Source: Opitutaceae bacterium (lineage in GTDB: Bacteria; Verrucomicrobiota; Verrucomicrobiia; Opitutales; Opitutaceae). Taken from it: a DNA stretch of 64,000 bases. Positions 34,921 through 47,071 of this stretch are shown here, one piece after another; positions within the stretch are counted from its first letter, which is position 1, and every line of letters starts with the position of its first letter. The stretch is from NCBI GenBank assembly GCA_019455245.1, contig JACFMR010000004.1:1-64000 (forward strand), given 5' to 3'. Made by a program: the position numbers and the translations under genes. The notes under the pieces were generated by a model. It searched no databases and was not told where the DNA came from. It worked only from the letters and a program-made list of their open reading frames with translations.

Positions 34921-35889
34921 TCAGATCCACTTCCGGCGTTTGCACCAGATCCACATGGCGACGGTGAAGAGAAAGGTGACCACGCAGACCGCGGCGTAGC
35001 CGAAAGGCGTGTCGAGCTCGGGCATGTACGCGAAGTTCATGCCGTACCAGGTGGCGATGACGGTGGCGGGCAGCGCGATGGCGGTGAGGGCGGTGAGGAC
35101 CTTGATGCCCTCGTTGGCGGAGAAGGCGGATTTGTTGAGGTAAAGGTCGAAGGAGATGAGCAGGCGGTCGGCGTAGCTGGCGGCGGTCTCGTCGATGCGG
35201 ATGAGATTGTCGCGCACATCGCGGAAGTAGGGCAGCGTGGTGGCGCGGATCATGCGGGTGTCGCCATGGGCGAGGCGGTTGATGACATCGCGCTGGGGGC
35301 GCACGATCTGGCGGAGGTGGCCGATTTCGCTGCGGAATTCCAGCAGGTCGGCGGTGAGGTCCTCGCTGGAGGCGGCGAGCACCTCGCTCTCGATTTCCTC
35401 GATCTCGTTGCGCAGCTCGTCGACGACGGGCTTGTAGTGGTCGACCATGAGGTCGAGGAGCAGGTGGGCGAGACGGTCGGCGCTGCGGGCGGCCGCGCCG
35501 GGATGGCGGGTGCAGCGATCGAACGCGGTCTGGACCGAGCGCAGGGATTTGCGGTGGAACGTGACGAGGTAGTCGCGGCCGAGGAAGAGGTTGAGCTCGG
35601 CGGTGTGAAATTTCTCGTTGCGCGTGTAGTCGACCGCATGCGCGACGAGGAAGAGGTGGTCCTCGTAGTCCTCGATCTTGGGCAGGGAGCTGGGGGCGAC
35701 GCAGTCCTCGATTTCCAAGGGGTGAAACTGAAACACGCCCTCGAGCACGGCCTTGATTTCCTCCGGCGTGGGATCTTCGAGGTCGACCCAAAGCAACAGG
35801 CCCTTGTCGGCGCGCACGAGCCGCAGCGCCTCGGGTTCGAGGTTGCTCCCGACCATCTTGCCGTCGCTGAAGATGCAGGAATGAATCAT
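34921..35889 (-). CDS. CorA-family magnesium/divalent cation channel, copy 2
   Basis: A 322-residue paralogue of the downstream corA gene with the same order: cytoplasmic domain (FQFHPLEIEDCVAPSSLPK), two membrane segments and the GMN motif in TWYGMNFAYM, ending KRRKWI. Local similarity is high around HPLxIEDC and GMNF but moderate elsewhere, so the copies are old. The two could form mixed or differently regulated channels. It is the first gene of the pair in the direction of transcription. Confidence 0.92.
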   Translation of the reverse strand: MIHSCIFSDGKMVGSNLEPEALRLVRADKGLLLWVDLEDPTPEEIKAVLEGVFQFHPLEIEDCVAPSSLPKIEDYEDHLFLVAHAVDYTRNEKFHTAELNLFLGRDYLVTFHRKSLRSVQTAFDRCTRHPGAAARSADRLAHLLLDLMVDHYKPVVDELRNEIEEIESEVLAASSEDLTADLLEFRSEIGHLRQIVRPQRDVINRLAHGDTRMIRATTLPYFRDVRDNLIRIDETAASYADRLLISFDLYLNKSAFSANEGIKVLTALTAIALPATVIATWYGMNFAYMPELDTPFGYAAVCVVTFLFTVAMWIWCKRRKWI

Positions 35890-35941
35890 GGCCGCGGTTC
35901 AGGATAGGGGCGACCGGGTTTTTGCCAAGACTGCTCCGCGG

Positions 35942-36418
35942 TCAGGCGGTGGCGTGCAGTGCGGCCTCGGCCGCGGTGAGCGCGCGGACGAAATCCTCCG
36001 GGGTGGCGGCGGCCATGAGGGCCGCGCGGTGGGCGGGTTCCTTCAGGATTTTGCAGAGGGAACTGACGACCATGAGGTAGTCGGTGGGGTTTGATTTGGG
36101 CGTGCCGAGCACGAACATCAGGCGGACGGTCTGGTTGCAGTTTTCAAAATGCACCCCGGCGGTGCTGCGGCCGACGGCGAGCACGATCTGCTTCACGTGC
36201 TCGGTGCGGGCGTGGGGCAGGGCGATCTCGTTGCCGAGGTAGGTGGTGTCGAGCCGTTCGCGTGCGAGGAGTTCCTGGTAAAACGCGTCGAAATTGGTGA
36301 CTTCCGGGTGATCCGCGAGCAACCGGGCCACCTCGTTGAGGGCCGCGGTGCGGCGGGTGTGCTGCACCTGCAGGCTGATGCGGGCGGGATCGAGGAGGTG
36401 GGAAAGACGGCCGGCCAT
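35942..36418 (-). CDS. PTS IIA domain protein (PtsN/fructose type)
   Basis: A 158-residue phosphotransferase IIA domain of the PtsN (nitrogen PTS)/fructose type. The phosphorylated histidine is H69 in GNEIALPHARTEHV. Other family positions are ISLQVQHTRRTAALNEVARL and TPKSNPTDYLMVVSSL. With no sugar transporter nearby it is more likely a regulatory IIA than part of a sugar uptake complex. It sits alone between the corA pair and gyrA. Confidence 0.85.
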   Translation of the reverse strand: MAGRLSHLLDPARISLQVQHTRRTAALNEVARLLADHPEVTNFDAFYQELLARERLDTTYLGNEIALPHARTEHVKQIVLAVGRSTAGVHFENCNQTVRLMFVLGTPKSNPTDYLMVVSSLCKILKEPAHRAALMAAATPEDFVRALTAAEAALHATA

Positions 36419-36553
36419 GACGGAAGAAAATGCGTTCGGAGTGTGAGATTAAGCGAGGCCGGGTGCCCTAGGGATGGCAAGGGCTTTGTGGTGACGAAAA
36501 GGAAAAACCCGGCCGGATTTTGTCGCGCGGGGCGCGGCATCCGGCCGGCCGGT

Positions 36554-39028
36554 TCACTCCGCCGGCGCGTCGGTGGCGGCGGCGGCTTCCTGCTCCTCGT
36601 CGGTCTCGACGATGCGGGCGATGCTGAGGATGCTGTCGCCCCCGGCGAGGGAGAGGAGTTTGACGCCCTTGGCGCCGCGACCGGTTTCGCGGATTTCCTT
36701 CACCCGGGTGCGGATGCTCTGGCCCTTGGTGGTGAGGAGCATGACCTCGTCCTCATCGAGCACACTGAGCGCCCCGGCCACGGCCACGCTGCCGTCGTCG
36801 GGCAGGTCGATGGCGATGACGCCGGAGCCGCCGCGCTTGGTGAGGCGGTAATCCTCGAACGGGGTGCGTTTGCCGATGCCATCCTCGCGGGCGACAAGCA
36901 GACGGGCCGCGTGGTCGCAGACCTCGATGGCCTGCACGAAGTCGCCCTCGATCTTGAAGCGCATGCCGGTGACGCCCTGGGTGTCGCGGCCCTGGTCGCG
37001 CAGGTCGGTCTCCTTGAAGCGCACGGCCTGGCCGCGGTGGGAAACGAGAATGATTTCGTTTTCACCGTTGGTGAGGACGCAGCCGACGAGGCTGTCGTCA
37101 TCGCCCAGCTTGATGCCACGCAGGCCGCCCTCGCGCGTGGCGTTGGTGTAGTCGGCGAGGTTGGTCTTCTTGGTGAGGCCGTTCTTCGTGGCCATGACGA
37201 GGTGGAGGCTGGCCTCGAAATCCTTCACGCAGATCATGGCGGCGATGCGCTCGCCCTCGGTCAGGGCGAGGAACGACTTGGTGGACTTGCCCTTCGAGGC
37301 GCGGGTGCCCTCGGGCACGTCGTAAACCTTCTTGGCCAGGCACTGGCCGGTGTTGGTGAGGAAGAGGATGTAGTCGTGGGTCGAGGCGGTGAAGAGGTGC
37401 TCGACAAAGTCCTCGTCGTAGGTGTCGGCGCCGATGACGCCCTTGCCGCCGCGTTTCTGCGAGCGGTATTCGGCGACGGGGGTGCGCTTGATGAAGCCGA
37501 GGTGGGAGACGGTGATGACGCAGCCCTCGTTGGGGATGACGTCCTCCATGCGGAACTCGCCGGCGGCGGCGGTGATCTCGGTTTTGCGCGGGGAGGAGTA
37601 TTTGGCCTTCATCTCGAGGAGCTCGTGCTTGATGAGGGCGAGCAGCTTGGCCTCGGACTCGAGGATGCTGCGGAGTTCGTCGATGAGGATCATCAGCTCG
37701 CGGTACTCGGCCTCGATCTTGTCGCGTTCGAGGCCGGTGAGCTGGTAGAGGCGGAGTTCGAGGATGGCGTCGGTCTGGCGCTCGGAGAGCGGGTACTTGG
37801 CCATCAGGCGTTCCTTGGCCTCGGCGCGGTTGGCGGAGGCGCGGATGATCTTGACGAAATCGTCGAGGTTATCGAGGGCGATGATGTAGCCCTCGAGGAT
37901 GTGGGCGCGGTCCTCGGCCTGCTTGAGGCGGAAGCGGGTGCGGCGGGTGACGACGTCGCGGCGGTGCTCGATGTAGCATTCGATGAGCTCCTTGATGTTC
38001 ATCTGCTTCGGCCGTTTCTGGTCGAGGGCGAGCAGGGTGACGCCGAAGGAGGACTCGAGGGCGGTCTTTTGGAAAAGCTGGTTGAGGATTGGCCGGGCCT
38101 GTTCGCCGCGCTTGAGCTCGATGACAATGCGGGTGTTTTCGTCGGACTCGTCGCGGAGGTCGCGGATGCCGTCGATGGACTTGTCGGAAACGAGGTCGGC
38201 GATCTTGGTGACGAGGTTGGCGCGGTTCACGTTATACGGGATCTCCGTGATAACGATCTGCTCCATGCCGTTCTTGAGTTCCTCGGTGTGGGCCTTGCCC
38301 TTGATGCGGACGATGCCGCGGCCGGTGGTGAGGTAGCTGAGGATGCCCTCGCGGCCGGCGATGATGCCGCCGGTGGGGAAGTCGGGGCCCTTGATGATCT
38401 GGCAGAGCGACTCGACGCTGATGCGGGGCTCGTCGATGATGGCGCAGGTGGCCTCGATGAGCTCGTCGAGGTTGTGCGGGGGGATGTTGGTGGCCATGCC
38501 GACGGCGATGCCGGTCGAGCCGTTCATCAGCAGGTTGGGCAGGGCGGAGGGGAGGACGGTAGGCTCGGTGGTGGACTCCTTGTAATTGGGGACGAAGTCG
38601 ACGGTGTCCTCCTCGATGTTCTTGATGAGGTCCTCGGCGATGGCGTTGAGGCGGCACTCGGTGTAGCGGTAGGCGGCCGGGGGATCGCCGTCGACGGAGC
38701 CGAAGTTGCCCTGGGGCTCGATGAGCGGGTAGCGCATGACCCAGGTCTGGGCGAGACGCACGAGGGTGTCGTAAACGGAGGAATCGCCGTGGGGGTGGTA
38801 GTTCTTCAGCACCTCGCCGACGACACCGGCGCACTTGTCGAAGGAGCGGTTGTGCAACAGACCCTCGCGGAGCATGGCGTAGAGGATGCGGCGCTGGACG
38901 GGCTTGAGGCCGTCGCGCGCGTCCGGCAGGGCACGCGAGATGATGACCGACATCGAGTAATCGATGTAGGCCGTCTGCATGATGTCGGTGATGTTGGCCG
39001 AGGAGAGTTTTTCGTTCTGCGTATACAT
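36554..39028 (-). CDS. gyrA: DNA gyrase subunit A
   Basis: The 824-residue breakage-reunion subunit of DNA gyrase, which introduces negative supercoils. The catalytic Tyr lies at residue 122 (AAYRYTEC), and numbering is the same as in E. coli through this region. The quinolone-relevant segment [11 protein letters not shown] has Ser83 and Asp87, the unsubstituted residues. The C-terminal wrapping domain carries the GyrA-box-like QKRGGKG. The last residues are Ala- and acid-rich. It lies 85 bp downstream of gyrB on the same strand, a conserved pairing in many bacteria. Confidence 0.97.
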   Translation of the reverse strand: MYTQNEKLSSANITDIMQTAYIDYSMSVIISRALPDARDGLKPVQRRILYAMLREGLLHNRSFDKCAGVVGEVLKNYHPHGDSSVYDTLVRLAQTWVMRYPLIEPQGNFGSVDGDPPAAYRYTECRLNAIAEDLIKNIEEDTVDFVPNYKESTTEPTVLPSALPNLLMNGSTGIAVGMATNIPPHNLDELIEATCAIIDEPRISVESLCQIIKGPDFPTGGIIAGREGILSYLTTGRGIVRIKGKAHTEELKNGMEQIVITEIPYNVNRANLVTKIADLVSDKSIDGIRDLRDESDENTRIVIELKRGEQARPILNQLFQKTALESSFGVTLLALDQKRPKQMNIKELIECYIEHRRDVVTRRTRFRLKQAEDRAHILEGYIIALDNLDDFVKIIRASANRAEAKERLMAKYPLSERQTDAILELRLYQLTGLERDKIEAEYRELMILIDELRSILESEAKLLALIKHELLEMKAKYSSPRKTEITAAAGEFRMEDVIPNEGCVITVSHLGFIKRTPVAEYRSQKRGGKGVIGADTYDEDFVEHLFTASTHDYILFLTNTGQCLAKKVYDVPEGTRASKGKSTKSFLALTEGERIAAMICVKDFEASLHLVMATKNGLTKKTNLADYTNATREGGLRGIKLGDDDSLVGCVLTNGENEIILVSHRGQAVRFKETDLRDQGRDTQGVTGMRFKIEGDFVQAIEVCDHAARLLVAREDGIGKRTPFEDYRLTKRGGSGVIAIDLPDDGSVAVAGALSVLDEDEVMLLTTKGQSIRTRVKEIRETGRGAKGVKLLSLAGGDSILSIARIVETDEEQEAAAATDAPAE

Positions 39029-39040
39029 TCGGAAATCTTT

Positions 39041-39109
39041 ATCGTTCTCGTAATCTTTCTCATTCTCGAGGTTCTCGATTAAGAGAACGATCAGGAGAAC
39101 GAGAACGAT
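39041..39109. repeat. Nested inverted repeats in the gyrB-gyrA gap
   Basis: ATCGTTCTCGT (39041-39051) and ACGAGAACGAT (39099-39109) are exact complements. Inside them GTTCTC (39071-39076) pairs with GAGAAC (39083-39088). The whole gap is built of GTTCTCG/CGAGAAC heptamers and their variants. It would form the 5' leader of gyrA or a gyrB-gyrA spacer RNA; function unknown. Confidence 0.6.
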
Positions 39110-39113
39110 TGGT

Positions 39114-41681
<2,568 letters not shown>

Positions 41682-41809
41682 TCATTTGAAACGGGGGCGC
41701 ACGCGAGGGTTTTTTTCAGGAAAAAGCGGGTCAAAACGGCCGTTTATTTGGCGTTAAAACGAGGGTTTCATTTGACCGGCAGGGGGGCACCGGCAAGCTG
41801 ACCCGCGCC

Positions 41810-42532
41810 ATGCTCAGCCCCATTCTGGAAAAGGTGCTCATACTGCAGGATCGCGATGCCCGCCGGCGGAGCTTGGAAAGCCAGTTGCGGGCGGTGCCGG
41901 AGGATCTGGCGCTGGTCGAGGGCAAGATCGCCGCGGAAAAGGCCGCCATCGAAACGGCGCGCACCGAGCTCCGGCAGCTGGAATCGCAGCGCAAACTGCT
42001 GGAGACCGAGATCGGCGCGGAGGAGGACCGGCTGGGGCGTTACAAAACCCAGCAGCTGGCGGTGCGCAAAAACGACGAATACCAGGCGCTCGGGCACGAA
42101 ATCGACACGGTGCAGGCGCACATCGGCGTGTTGGAGGGGCAGGAGTTGGAACTGATGTATGCGATTGACGCCGCGAAAGAGCGCTTTGCCGCCGCCGAGG
42201 CGGAATTGAGGCAGAACATCAACGGGCATGAGGCCAGAATCGCCACGTTGCGGGAGCGGCAGGTCAGCCTGGCGGCGGAATTGCAGGCGGCCGAGGCCGA
42301 GGTGGCCGTCGCGCGCCAGCCGTTGGACGAGCCGGTGTTGCGGCTGTATGATCGCATCGCGAGCCGGCACATGCCGGTCTGTGTGCCGCTGCATGGCGGC
42401 AAATGCAGCGGTTGCCATTTGAAGGTTTCCTCGGAGGTCGAATCGGCGTCGCGCGGCAAACCCAATCAGGCCAACCAGCCCGAACTCGCGACTTGCGACC
42501 AGTGCGGGCGGTTGGTTTATTGGGAATCCTAG
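41810..42532 (+). CDS. Coiled-coil C4 zinc-ribbon protein
   Basis: A 240-residue protein with a long predicted coiled coil (about residues 5-175, rich in E, A, L, R, with KIAAEKAAIETARTELRQL). It is followed by a C-terminal zinc ribbon of two Cys pairs, GGKCSGCHLKV and ATCDQCGRLVYW. This is the common bacterial coiled-coil/zinc-ribbon family sometimes found near RNase P RNA and Nif3-type genes; its function is unsettled. The stop codon lies inside the first stem of the RNase P RNA gene that follows on the same strand. Confidence 0.88.
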   Translation: MLSPILEKVLILQDRDARRRSLESQLRAVPEDLALVEGKIAAEKAAIETARTELRQLESQRKLLETEIGAEEDRLGRYKTQQLAVRKNDEYQALGHEIDTVQAHIGVLEGQELELMYAIDAAKERFAAAEAELRQNINGHEARIATLRERQVSLAAELQAAEAEVAVARQPLDEPVLRLYDRIASRHMPVCVPLHGGKCSGCHLKVSSEVESASRGKPNQANQPELATCDQCGRLVYWES

Positions 42533-43003
42533 TTTTGGGGCCTGATTGTCGCTCCGAGTTCTTTGATCCCAAGGCGCGGGTAATGCCGGGCCGGTTAGAT
42601 GCTTGGAGAGGAAAGTCCGGACACCACCGGGCAGGATGCCGTGCGAGGGCGACCAAGCACGGGCGGCTGGCGTCAAGGCCCGTCGACGGACAGTGTCACA
42701 GAGAACAAACCGCCCGCCGTCGCTCGGCTTTGCCGAGCTATGGCGCGGTAAGGGTGAAAAGGTGGGGTAAGAGCCCACCGCGCCAACGGTGACGTTGGCG
42801 GCACGAAAAACCCCATCCGGTGCAAGGCAAAATAGGAGACTGGGCGGCCCGTCCAACAGTCTCGGGTATGCCGCATCCGCCTGCGCTCCACGAAAGTGGA
42901 GCGACGGCGCGACAAGTCCGCCGCAAGGCGGGTTTGAGAGAAATGACAATCGAAGCACCGCAAGGTGCGGAACAGAATCCGGCTTACCGGCCCCAAAACT
43001 AGG
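42528..43003 (+). ncRNA. rnpB: RNase P RNA (bacterial type A)
   Basis: The catalytic RNA of RNase P, which matures tRNA 5' ends. Conserved elements are GAGGAAAGTCCGGAC near the 5' end, GGTAAGGGTGAAAAGGTG in the middle, AGGCAAAATAGGAGACTG, and the 3' ACAGAATCCGGCTTAC. The ends pair as helix P1: CCTAGTTTTGGGGCC (42528-42542) is the exact reverse complement of GGCCCCAAAACTAGG (42989-43003). That gives about 476 nt, long for the class. The P1 5' strand includes the TAG stop of the upstream zinc-ribbon gene. Confidence 0.95.
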
Positions 43004-43179
43004 TTTGTTTCAAGCCGGCGGGCAGCGGTGAGGGCGGTACGCCGGTCACAATCGATAGCCCGCACGCAGATCGGCACAGGGACGTACCGGACGCGCCGTC
43101 ATGCCAATCGCAGGCGGCCCGGCGGTCCGCCCCCACCGGTGCTGCCGCGCCAAAGTCCAATCGCTTGGGGCCTCCGGTA

Positions 43180-44556
43180 TTACAGCCCCAGGTAGGGGGC
43201 GCGCTCGGCGGCGGACTGCAGTTCGCGCCAGCGGCTGATGCCGTAGGGGTTGCCGCCGTTGAGCCGGCTGAGGGCGACGTCGTAGTGGAAATTGGTGCCG
43301 CCGTTCATGTTGATGGTGCGGCCGACGATGGAGCCGCTGACCTGGCCGCTGGAGCCGCCGCCCTTCATCTCGATGTCGGCGTTGGGGGCGTAGATGGTGG
43401 CGGTCAGCTGGCCGTTGCCGCCGATGCCGAAGGTCTGGCCGGCGGCGGAGGTGTTGGTGCCATAAATGATCAGGTTTTTGGCCTGGTTGCTGTTCACGAT
43501 GCCATTGCCGAAGGCGCGGATATTGCCGTCGGTGTAAACCACCACGCTGGCGTTGGCGTTGATCGTGAGTTTTCTCGTGCCGGTGAAACCGATGGCCTGC
43601 ACGCCGCTGTGGCTGGTCATGATGAAGGTGACGTCATCGCTCACGGTGGTGTTCTTGGAAATGGCGGCGCCGGCGCCGAAGACGTAGTAGTAACGACCGT
43701 CGGCGTCGGCCGAGTCGCCGCCGCGGGGGAATGCGGTGGGTTCGCTGCCGGCGTAAATGGCGTAGGCGGTGGCGGGCGACGGCACGGTGACGGCCGGGAA
43801 GGTGGCGGAAAAATCCGTGCTGATGCGGGTGGGGTCGTTCACGGTGGTGCCCAGTCCGTGCACGCTGCCGCCGGTGGTCGAGCCGCTTGGTCCGGTGGCG
43901 GTGTAGCCGTAGACATTGCCGCCGCTGCCGAGAGAGATGCTCCCATCGACGCAGCCCACGGTACATTCGGCGGAGCGGATGCCCACGGCATAGGCGACAG
44001 CGGCGGTTGAGGGATCGTTGTCGGGATCGGAATCCCAGCTGTCGGCCTCGGGATGTCCGACCCAAGAGATGGAGTTTTTCGCCACCAAGCCGTTGGCGAA
44101 GAGGGAGCGGCGGGTGAGGGTGACCTCAAGGTATTTGTGGATTTCGGGGCCGCCGTCGCCCGGATCGACCACGGCCTTGGCCACAACCTTGGGGCTGGCG
44201 ATCGCACTGTCGTAGCCCTGCACGAACACGGTCACCGTGCGGCCGGTGTCGAGAGTGAAGGTGCGGGTGGCGGTGTGCGCGCCAGGGTCGAGGGTCCAGC
44301 CGTCCCAAGCCGTGGCCAAGCCGAGCGAATCGGTCTTGTTGAAGGACCAGAGTCCGAGTTCGAGGCCGGCTTCGGCGGCGTTCAATGCGGTGGTGTTGTG
44401 AAAGGTGCGGTTGGCGACCCGCAGGGTTGAGGTGCTGAGGGTCAGGTAGCTGGTCAGGCTGATGGCCATGATGGCGGAAAACAGCATGGCGACGATCAGC
44501 ACGGAACCGCGGTGACCGGCGAAGCGTAAGCGCGGACTGGAAACGGGGCGGCTCAT
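43180..44556 (-). CDS. PilX-type prepilin-like protein, cassette 1
   Basis: A 458-residue protein. After a short basic leader (RLRFAGHRG) comes a hydrophobic segment, SVLIVAMLFSAIMAISLTSY, as in PilX N-terminal domains. A long beta-rich Gly/Ser/Asn-rich domain follows, like the DUF7305-type passenger, with NLIIYGTNTSAAGQ and IYAPNADIEMKG. The end reads FHYDVALSRL, then YGISRWREL, a tail shared by all four PilX copies in the window. Its ATG overlaps the PilW1 stop. A minor (pseudo)pilin role at the cell envelope is likely. Confidence 0.78.
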   Translation of the reverse strand: MSRPVSSPRLRFAGHRGSVLIVAMLFSAIMAISLTSYLTLSTSTLRVANRTFHNTTALNAAEAGLELGLWSFNKTDSLGLATAWDGWTLDPGAHTATRTFTLDTGRTVTVFVQGYDSAIASPKVVAKAVVDPGDGGPEIHKYLEVTLTRRSLFANGLVAKNSISWVGHPEADSWDSDPDNDPSTAAVAYAVGIRSAECTVGCVDGSISLGSGGNVYGYTATGPSGSTTGGSVHGLGTTVNDPTRISTDFSATFPAVTVPSPATAYAIYAGSEPTAFPRGGDSADADGRYYYVFGAGAAISKNTTVSDDVTFIMTSHSGVQAIGFTGTRKLTINANASVVVYTDGNIRAFGNGIVNSNQAKNLIIYGTNTSAAGQTFGIGGNGQLTATIYAPNADIEMKGGGSSGQVSGSIVGRTINMNGGTNFHYDVALSRLNGGNPYGISRWRELQSAAERAPYLGL

Positions 44557-45116
44557 GAGGCGGGTTTGTTGCGCAAAACGAAGGATGCGGACTGGGTGGT
44601 TTCGGTGGCGGCGGCGGTGCCGCCGGTGGTGGCGCTGAGGGTCAGCGTGAGGCCGATACGCTTGGTGGTGTTGTTGGCGACAGATGGGTTGTTCAGCCGG
44701 TCGAAGCGGCTGAAGGTGCAGGCGGTGACGTTGCGGGCGAGGATGTATTGGCCGGTGGCGGCGCTGCCGTCGCCCGGCACGCGATAGAAGCTGCGGGCGG
44801 TGGCTCCGGTGGTGGCGTCGTCGTAGGCGTAGGTCACCAGATTGGACGTGCCGGTGTAATTGCCCGGGACGGTGAGGGTGATTGAATCGGTGCCGTTCCA
44901 GGTGACGCTACTCGCCATGCGTACATCCTGACCGAATTCCTCCAAAGCACGCCGCGATTCGACGGAAATGGCGTTGTAGTTGACCAGCCGGGCCCCGCTG
45001 CGGCTGAGCATGAGAAAGGACGACATGACGCCCGCCATGACGATGGTGCCCAGGGCCGAGGCGATCATGACTTCGGAGAGACTGAAACCGGCGGTGCGTT
45101 GGCGTGGTTCAACCAT
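44553..45116 (-). CDS. PilW-type prepilin, cassette 1
   Basis: A prepilin of about 187 residues starting at the ATG at 45116, which overlaps the PilV1 stop by 8 bp. The leader ends in Gly before FSLSEVMIASALGTIVMAG, with Glu at mature position 5 as required by prepilin peptidase substrates. The soluble domain has SRRALEEFGQDVRMAS and ends SFVLRNKPAS, the tail shared with the other two PilW copies. The frame is open to 45134, so a slightly earlier start is possible. Confidence 0.8.
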   Translation of the reverse strand: MVEPRQRTAGFSLSEVMIASALGTIVMAGVMSSFLMLSRSGARLVNYNAISVESRRALEEFGQDVRMASSVTWNGTDSITLTVPGNYTGTSNLVTYAYDDATTGATARSFYRVPGDGSAATGQYILARNVTACTFSRFDRLNNPSVANNTTKRIGLTLTLSATTGGTAAATETTQSASFVLRNKPAS

Positions 45117-45561
45117 TGTTGTAGAAAAAATCAAACAGCCCGTAGCGTCCGTAGTAGGTGGTCTGGCTGCGGGTGAGGGAGCGGCCTTCCATCGTGGTCC
45201 ACGTCACGGTCAGCGTGATGGATTTCATGTCGGCCATCGGGGTGGCGGTGGTGCGGGTGAGGGTGTAGCGGGCGCCGACCGTGGGCAGGGACGTGTAGGC
45301 CGTGGGGATGGTGAGGGTGGTGGGGCCGGCAGCATAGGCGTCCACCGTGCTCCAATCGCTGAGGCGGATGTTTTCAAACTCGGTCTGCAAAATCTGTCCC
45401 GCGACCGCGATGCCACGTGCGCCGGCGACCGAGAGGAAACCTCGCTGCAGGGTCGTGACGGCGGTGGCAATGACCAGCGCCATGATGGCGGTGGCCATCA
45501 TTACCTCCACAATGGTGAAGGCGCTTTTTTGGGTGGAATCCCTCAGGGCCGCGGGTGGCAT
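45109..45561 (-). CDS. PilV-type prepilin, cassette 1
   Basis: A 150-residue prepilin. A 14-residue leader is followed by FTIVEVMMATAIMALVIATA, with Glu at the fifth position of the mature helix; here the residue before Phe is Ala rather than the usual Gly. The soluble domain has TVTWTTMEGRSLTRSQT and ends YGRYGLFDFFYNNG, matching the RYxKxGLYDxFY end of the other two PilV copies. It is the first gene of cassette 1. Confidence 0.8.
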   Translation of the reverse strand: MPPAALRDSTQKSAFTIVEVMMATAIMALVIATAVTTLQRGFLSVAGARGIAVAGQILQTEFENIRLSDWSTVDAYAAGPTTLTIPTAYTSLPTVGARYTLTRTTATPMADMKSITLTVTWTTMEGRSLTRSQTTYYGRYGLFDFFYNNG

Positions 45562-45600
45562 GGCCCCAGAATTCTACTCCAACATCCGTGAGGCGCGTAG

Positions 45601-45665
45601 AGGCTTACAGATTCTAAAACAGGCTTAAGCGGGTAAGTCCGAACAGGCTTATCCGGGGCCTGATC
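45601..45665. promoter_or_regulatory. Repeated AGGCTTA motif upstream of cassette 1
   Basis: AGGCTTA occurs at 45601, 45621 and 45645, all in the same orientation, with start-to-start distances of 20 and 24 bases (about two helical turns each). A GGGGCCTGAT element follows at 45656-45665. The region lies directly upstream of the first cassette-1 gene and downstream of PilX 2a. A regulator binding array is possible. Confidence 0.35.
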
Positions 45666-45681
45666 AGCCGGTCGGTGCGGC

Positions 45682-47055
45682 TCAAAAAGCCATCAACGAG
45701 GCATAGGCCGAGCGATCAGTCGCCGAGGTCAGCTCGCGCCATTTGGTGATGCCGTAGGGATTGTTGGTATCAAGATTAGCCAGGGACTCGTCGTAATGAA
45801 ACGCGGCGTTGCCGGCGATCTTGATGGTCTCGGCGACGAAAGAACCGCAGACATGGCCGTTTCCGACGATCGTGAGGTCGGCGTTGGGGGCGTAGCAAAT
45901 CCCCATGAGAGTGCCTTGGCCGGCGATCTTGATATCTTGGTTGATGGCGCTGGTGCCGGTGCCCCAGAGTTGGAACGATTTGGGTTGGGTGTTGGGGTTC
46001 AACAATCCTTTGCCGGCGATGTTCACATTGCCCGCGGCATAGATGATGAGGGATGCCCCCGCGTTGAGTTCGATGCTCGCATTGCCGGTGATGGCAATGT
46101 TGTCGATCGTGGTGGAGCTGAGAACCAGCGTGACATCACCGGAGATCGTCAGCTTGTTGGAGCCGCTGAGCGAGATGGAGTTCAGGCTGTAAACCCCAGA
46201 GGTGATGGTGGTGGTGGCGGAAATGTCGGAAGGGGTGTACGCGGTGGCGCCGGTCGGGGCGGTGACGTCTTCCAGATTGGCGGTGAAATCGGTGGAGACG
46301 CTGTTGGGGTCGAGCGTGCCGCTGGTGGTGCCAAACGGGCCGACGCGGCCGTTGGGCCCCACGCCGATGGCGGAGATGGACGAACCGCCCACGGCGGCGG
46401 TGCCCCAGATGTCGGCGTTGTTCACACTGATGGTCGAGGTGACGTTGACGCTGCCGATGCTGCCGGCGTCGTTGGCCACGCCGGAGCTGTAAGGCACGAT
46501 GACGGAACCGTCGCCGTTGGGATCGGAGTTCCAGCTGTCGACGCTGGCGTTGTTGCCGCTGAAGGTGATCGAATCCTTGGCCACGAGGCCAAGGGCGAAC
46601 TTGGAGCGCTTGCTGAGGGTGATCTCGATCCACTTCTCGATGGGGGCACCGGTGGGCAGGGCGATGGTGGAGCGGGCGATGATCTGCGGGGAGGCGCCGA
46701 GGCCGGTGCGGTCGGTGACAAGCACACGCACCGAGCCGGTCGTGTTGGCGCTGTAGTTGAAACCGCTCAGGGTGGTCTTGGCGGTGTTGCCGGTGCTGGT
46801 GTCCCAGGAGGTCCAGCCGGTGCCGCTGACGCGGTCCTCGTTGTAGGACCACATGGCCTCCTCGATGCCCATCTCGACCAGGTTCATGGCGGCGTTGTTG
46901 TAGAAGGTGCGGTCGGCCAGGCGCAGCGAGTTGACGCTGAGGGTGACATAGGTGCCGAGGGAGATGGCGATGATTGCGGCAAACAGCATGGCCACGATCA
47001 GGATGGCGCCGCGTTCGGCGCGGGGCGGGGTGCGGTGGGGAGGGGATGTTTTCAT
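45682..47055 (-). CDS. PilX-type prepilin-like protein 2a
   Basis: A 457-residue PilX-type protein: basic leader (PPRAERG), hydrophobic AILIVAMLFAAIIAISLGTY, then a beta-rich domain with repeated ITGNASIELNAGASL-type strands and IYAAGNVNIAGKG. The tail is FHYDESLANLDTNNPYGI. The adjacent 2b gene has exactly the same length and near-identical central sequence, so the two are tandem duplicates. It probably forms a minor pilin with its own cassette. Confidence 0.78.
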   Translation of the reverse strand: MKTSPPHRTPPRAERGAILIVAMLFAAIIAISLGTYVTLSVNSLRLADRTFYNNAAMNLVEMGIEEAMWSYNEDRVSGTGWTSWDTSTGNTAKTTLSGFNYSANTTGSVRVLVTDRTGLGASPQIIARSTIALPTGAPIEKWIEITLSKRSKFALGLVAKDSITFSGNNASVDSWNSDPNGDGSVIVPYSSGVANDAGSIGSVNVTSTISVNNADIWGTAAVGGSSISAIGVGPNGRVGPFGTTSGTLDPNSVSTDFTANLEDVTAPTGATAYTPSDISATTTITSGVYSLNSISLSGSNKLTISGDVTLVLSSTTIDNIAITGNASIELNAGASLIIYAAGNVNIAGKGLLNPNTQPKSFQLWGTGTSAINQDIKIAGQGTLMGICYAPNADLTIVGNGHVCGSFVAETIKIAGNAAFHYDESLANLDTNNPYGITKWRELTSATDRSAYASLMAF

Positions 47056-47071
47056 GGCCGGGCCGGGGTGA

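Noticed and set aside
36554-39028. Quinolone-resistance substitutions in GyrA
   Set aside because: Positions 83 and 87 are Ser and Asp, the usual susceptible residues.
36149-39082. 977-codon open frame on the + strand opposite gyrA
   Set aside because: Exactly mirrors gyrA, consists of low-complexity Gly/Ala/Val/Asp/Glu sequence, and has no family motif. It is an artefact of GC-rich codon use.
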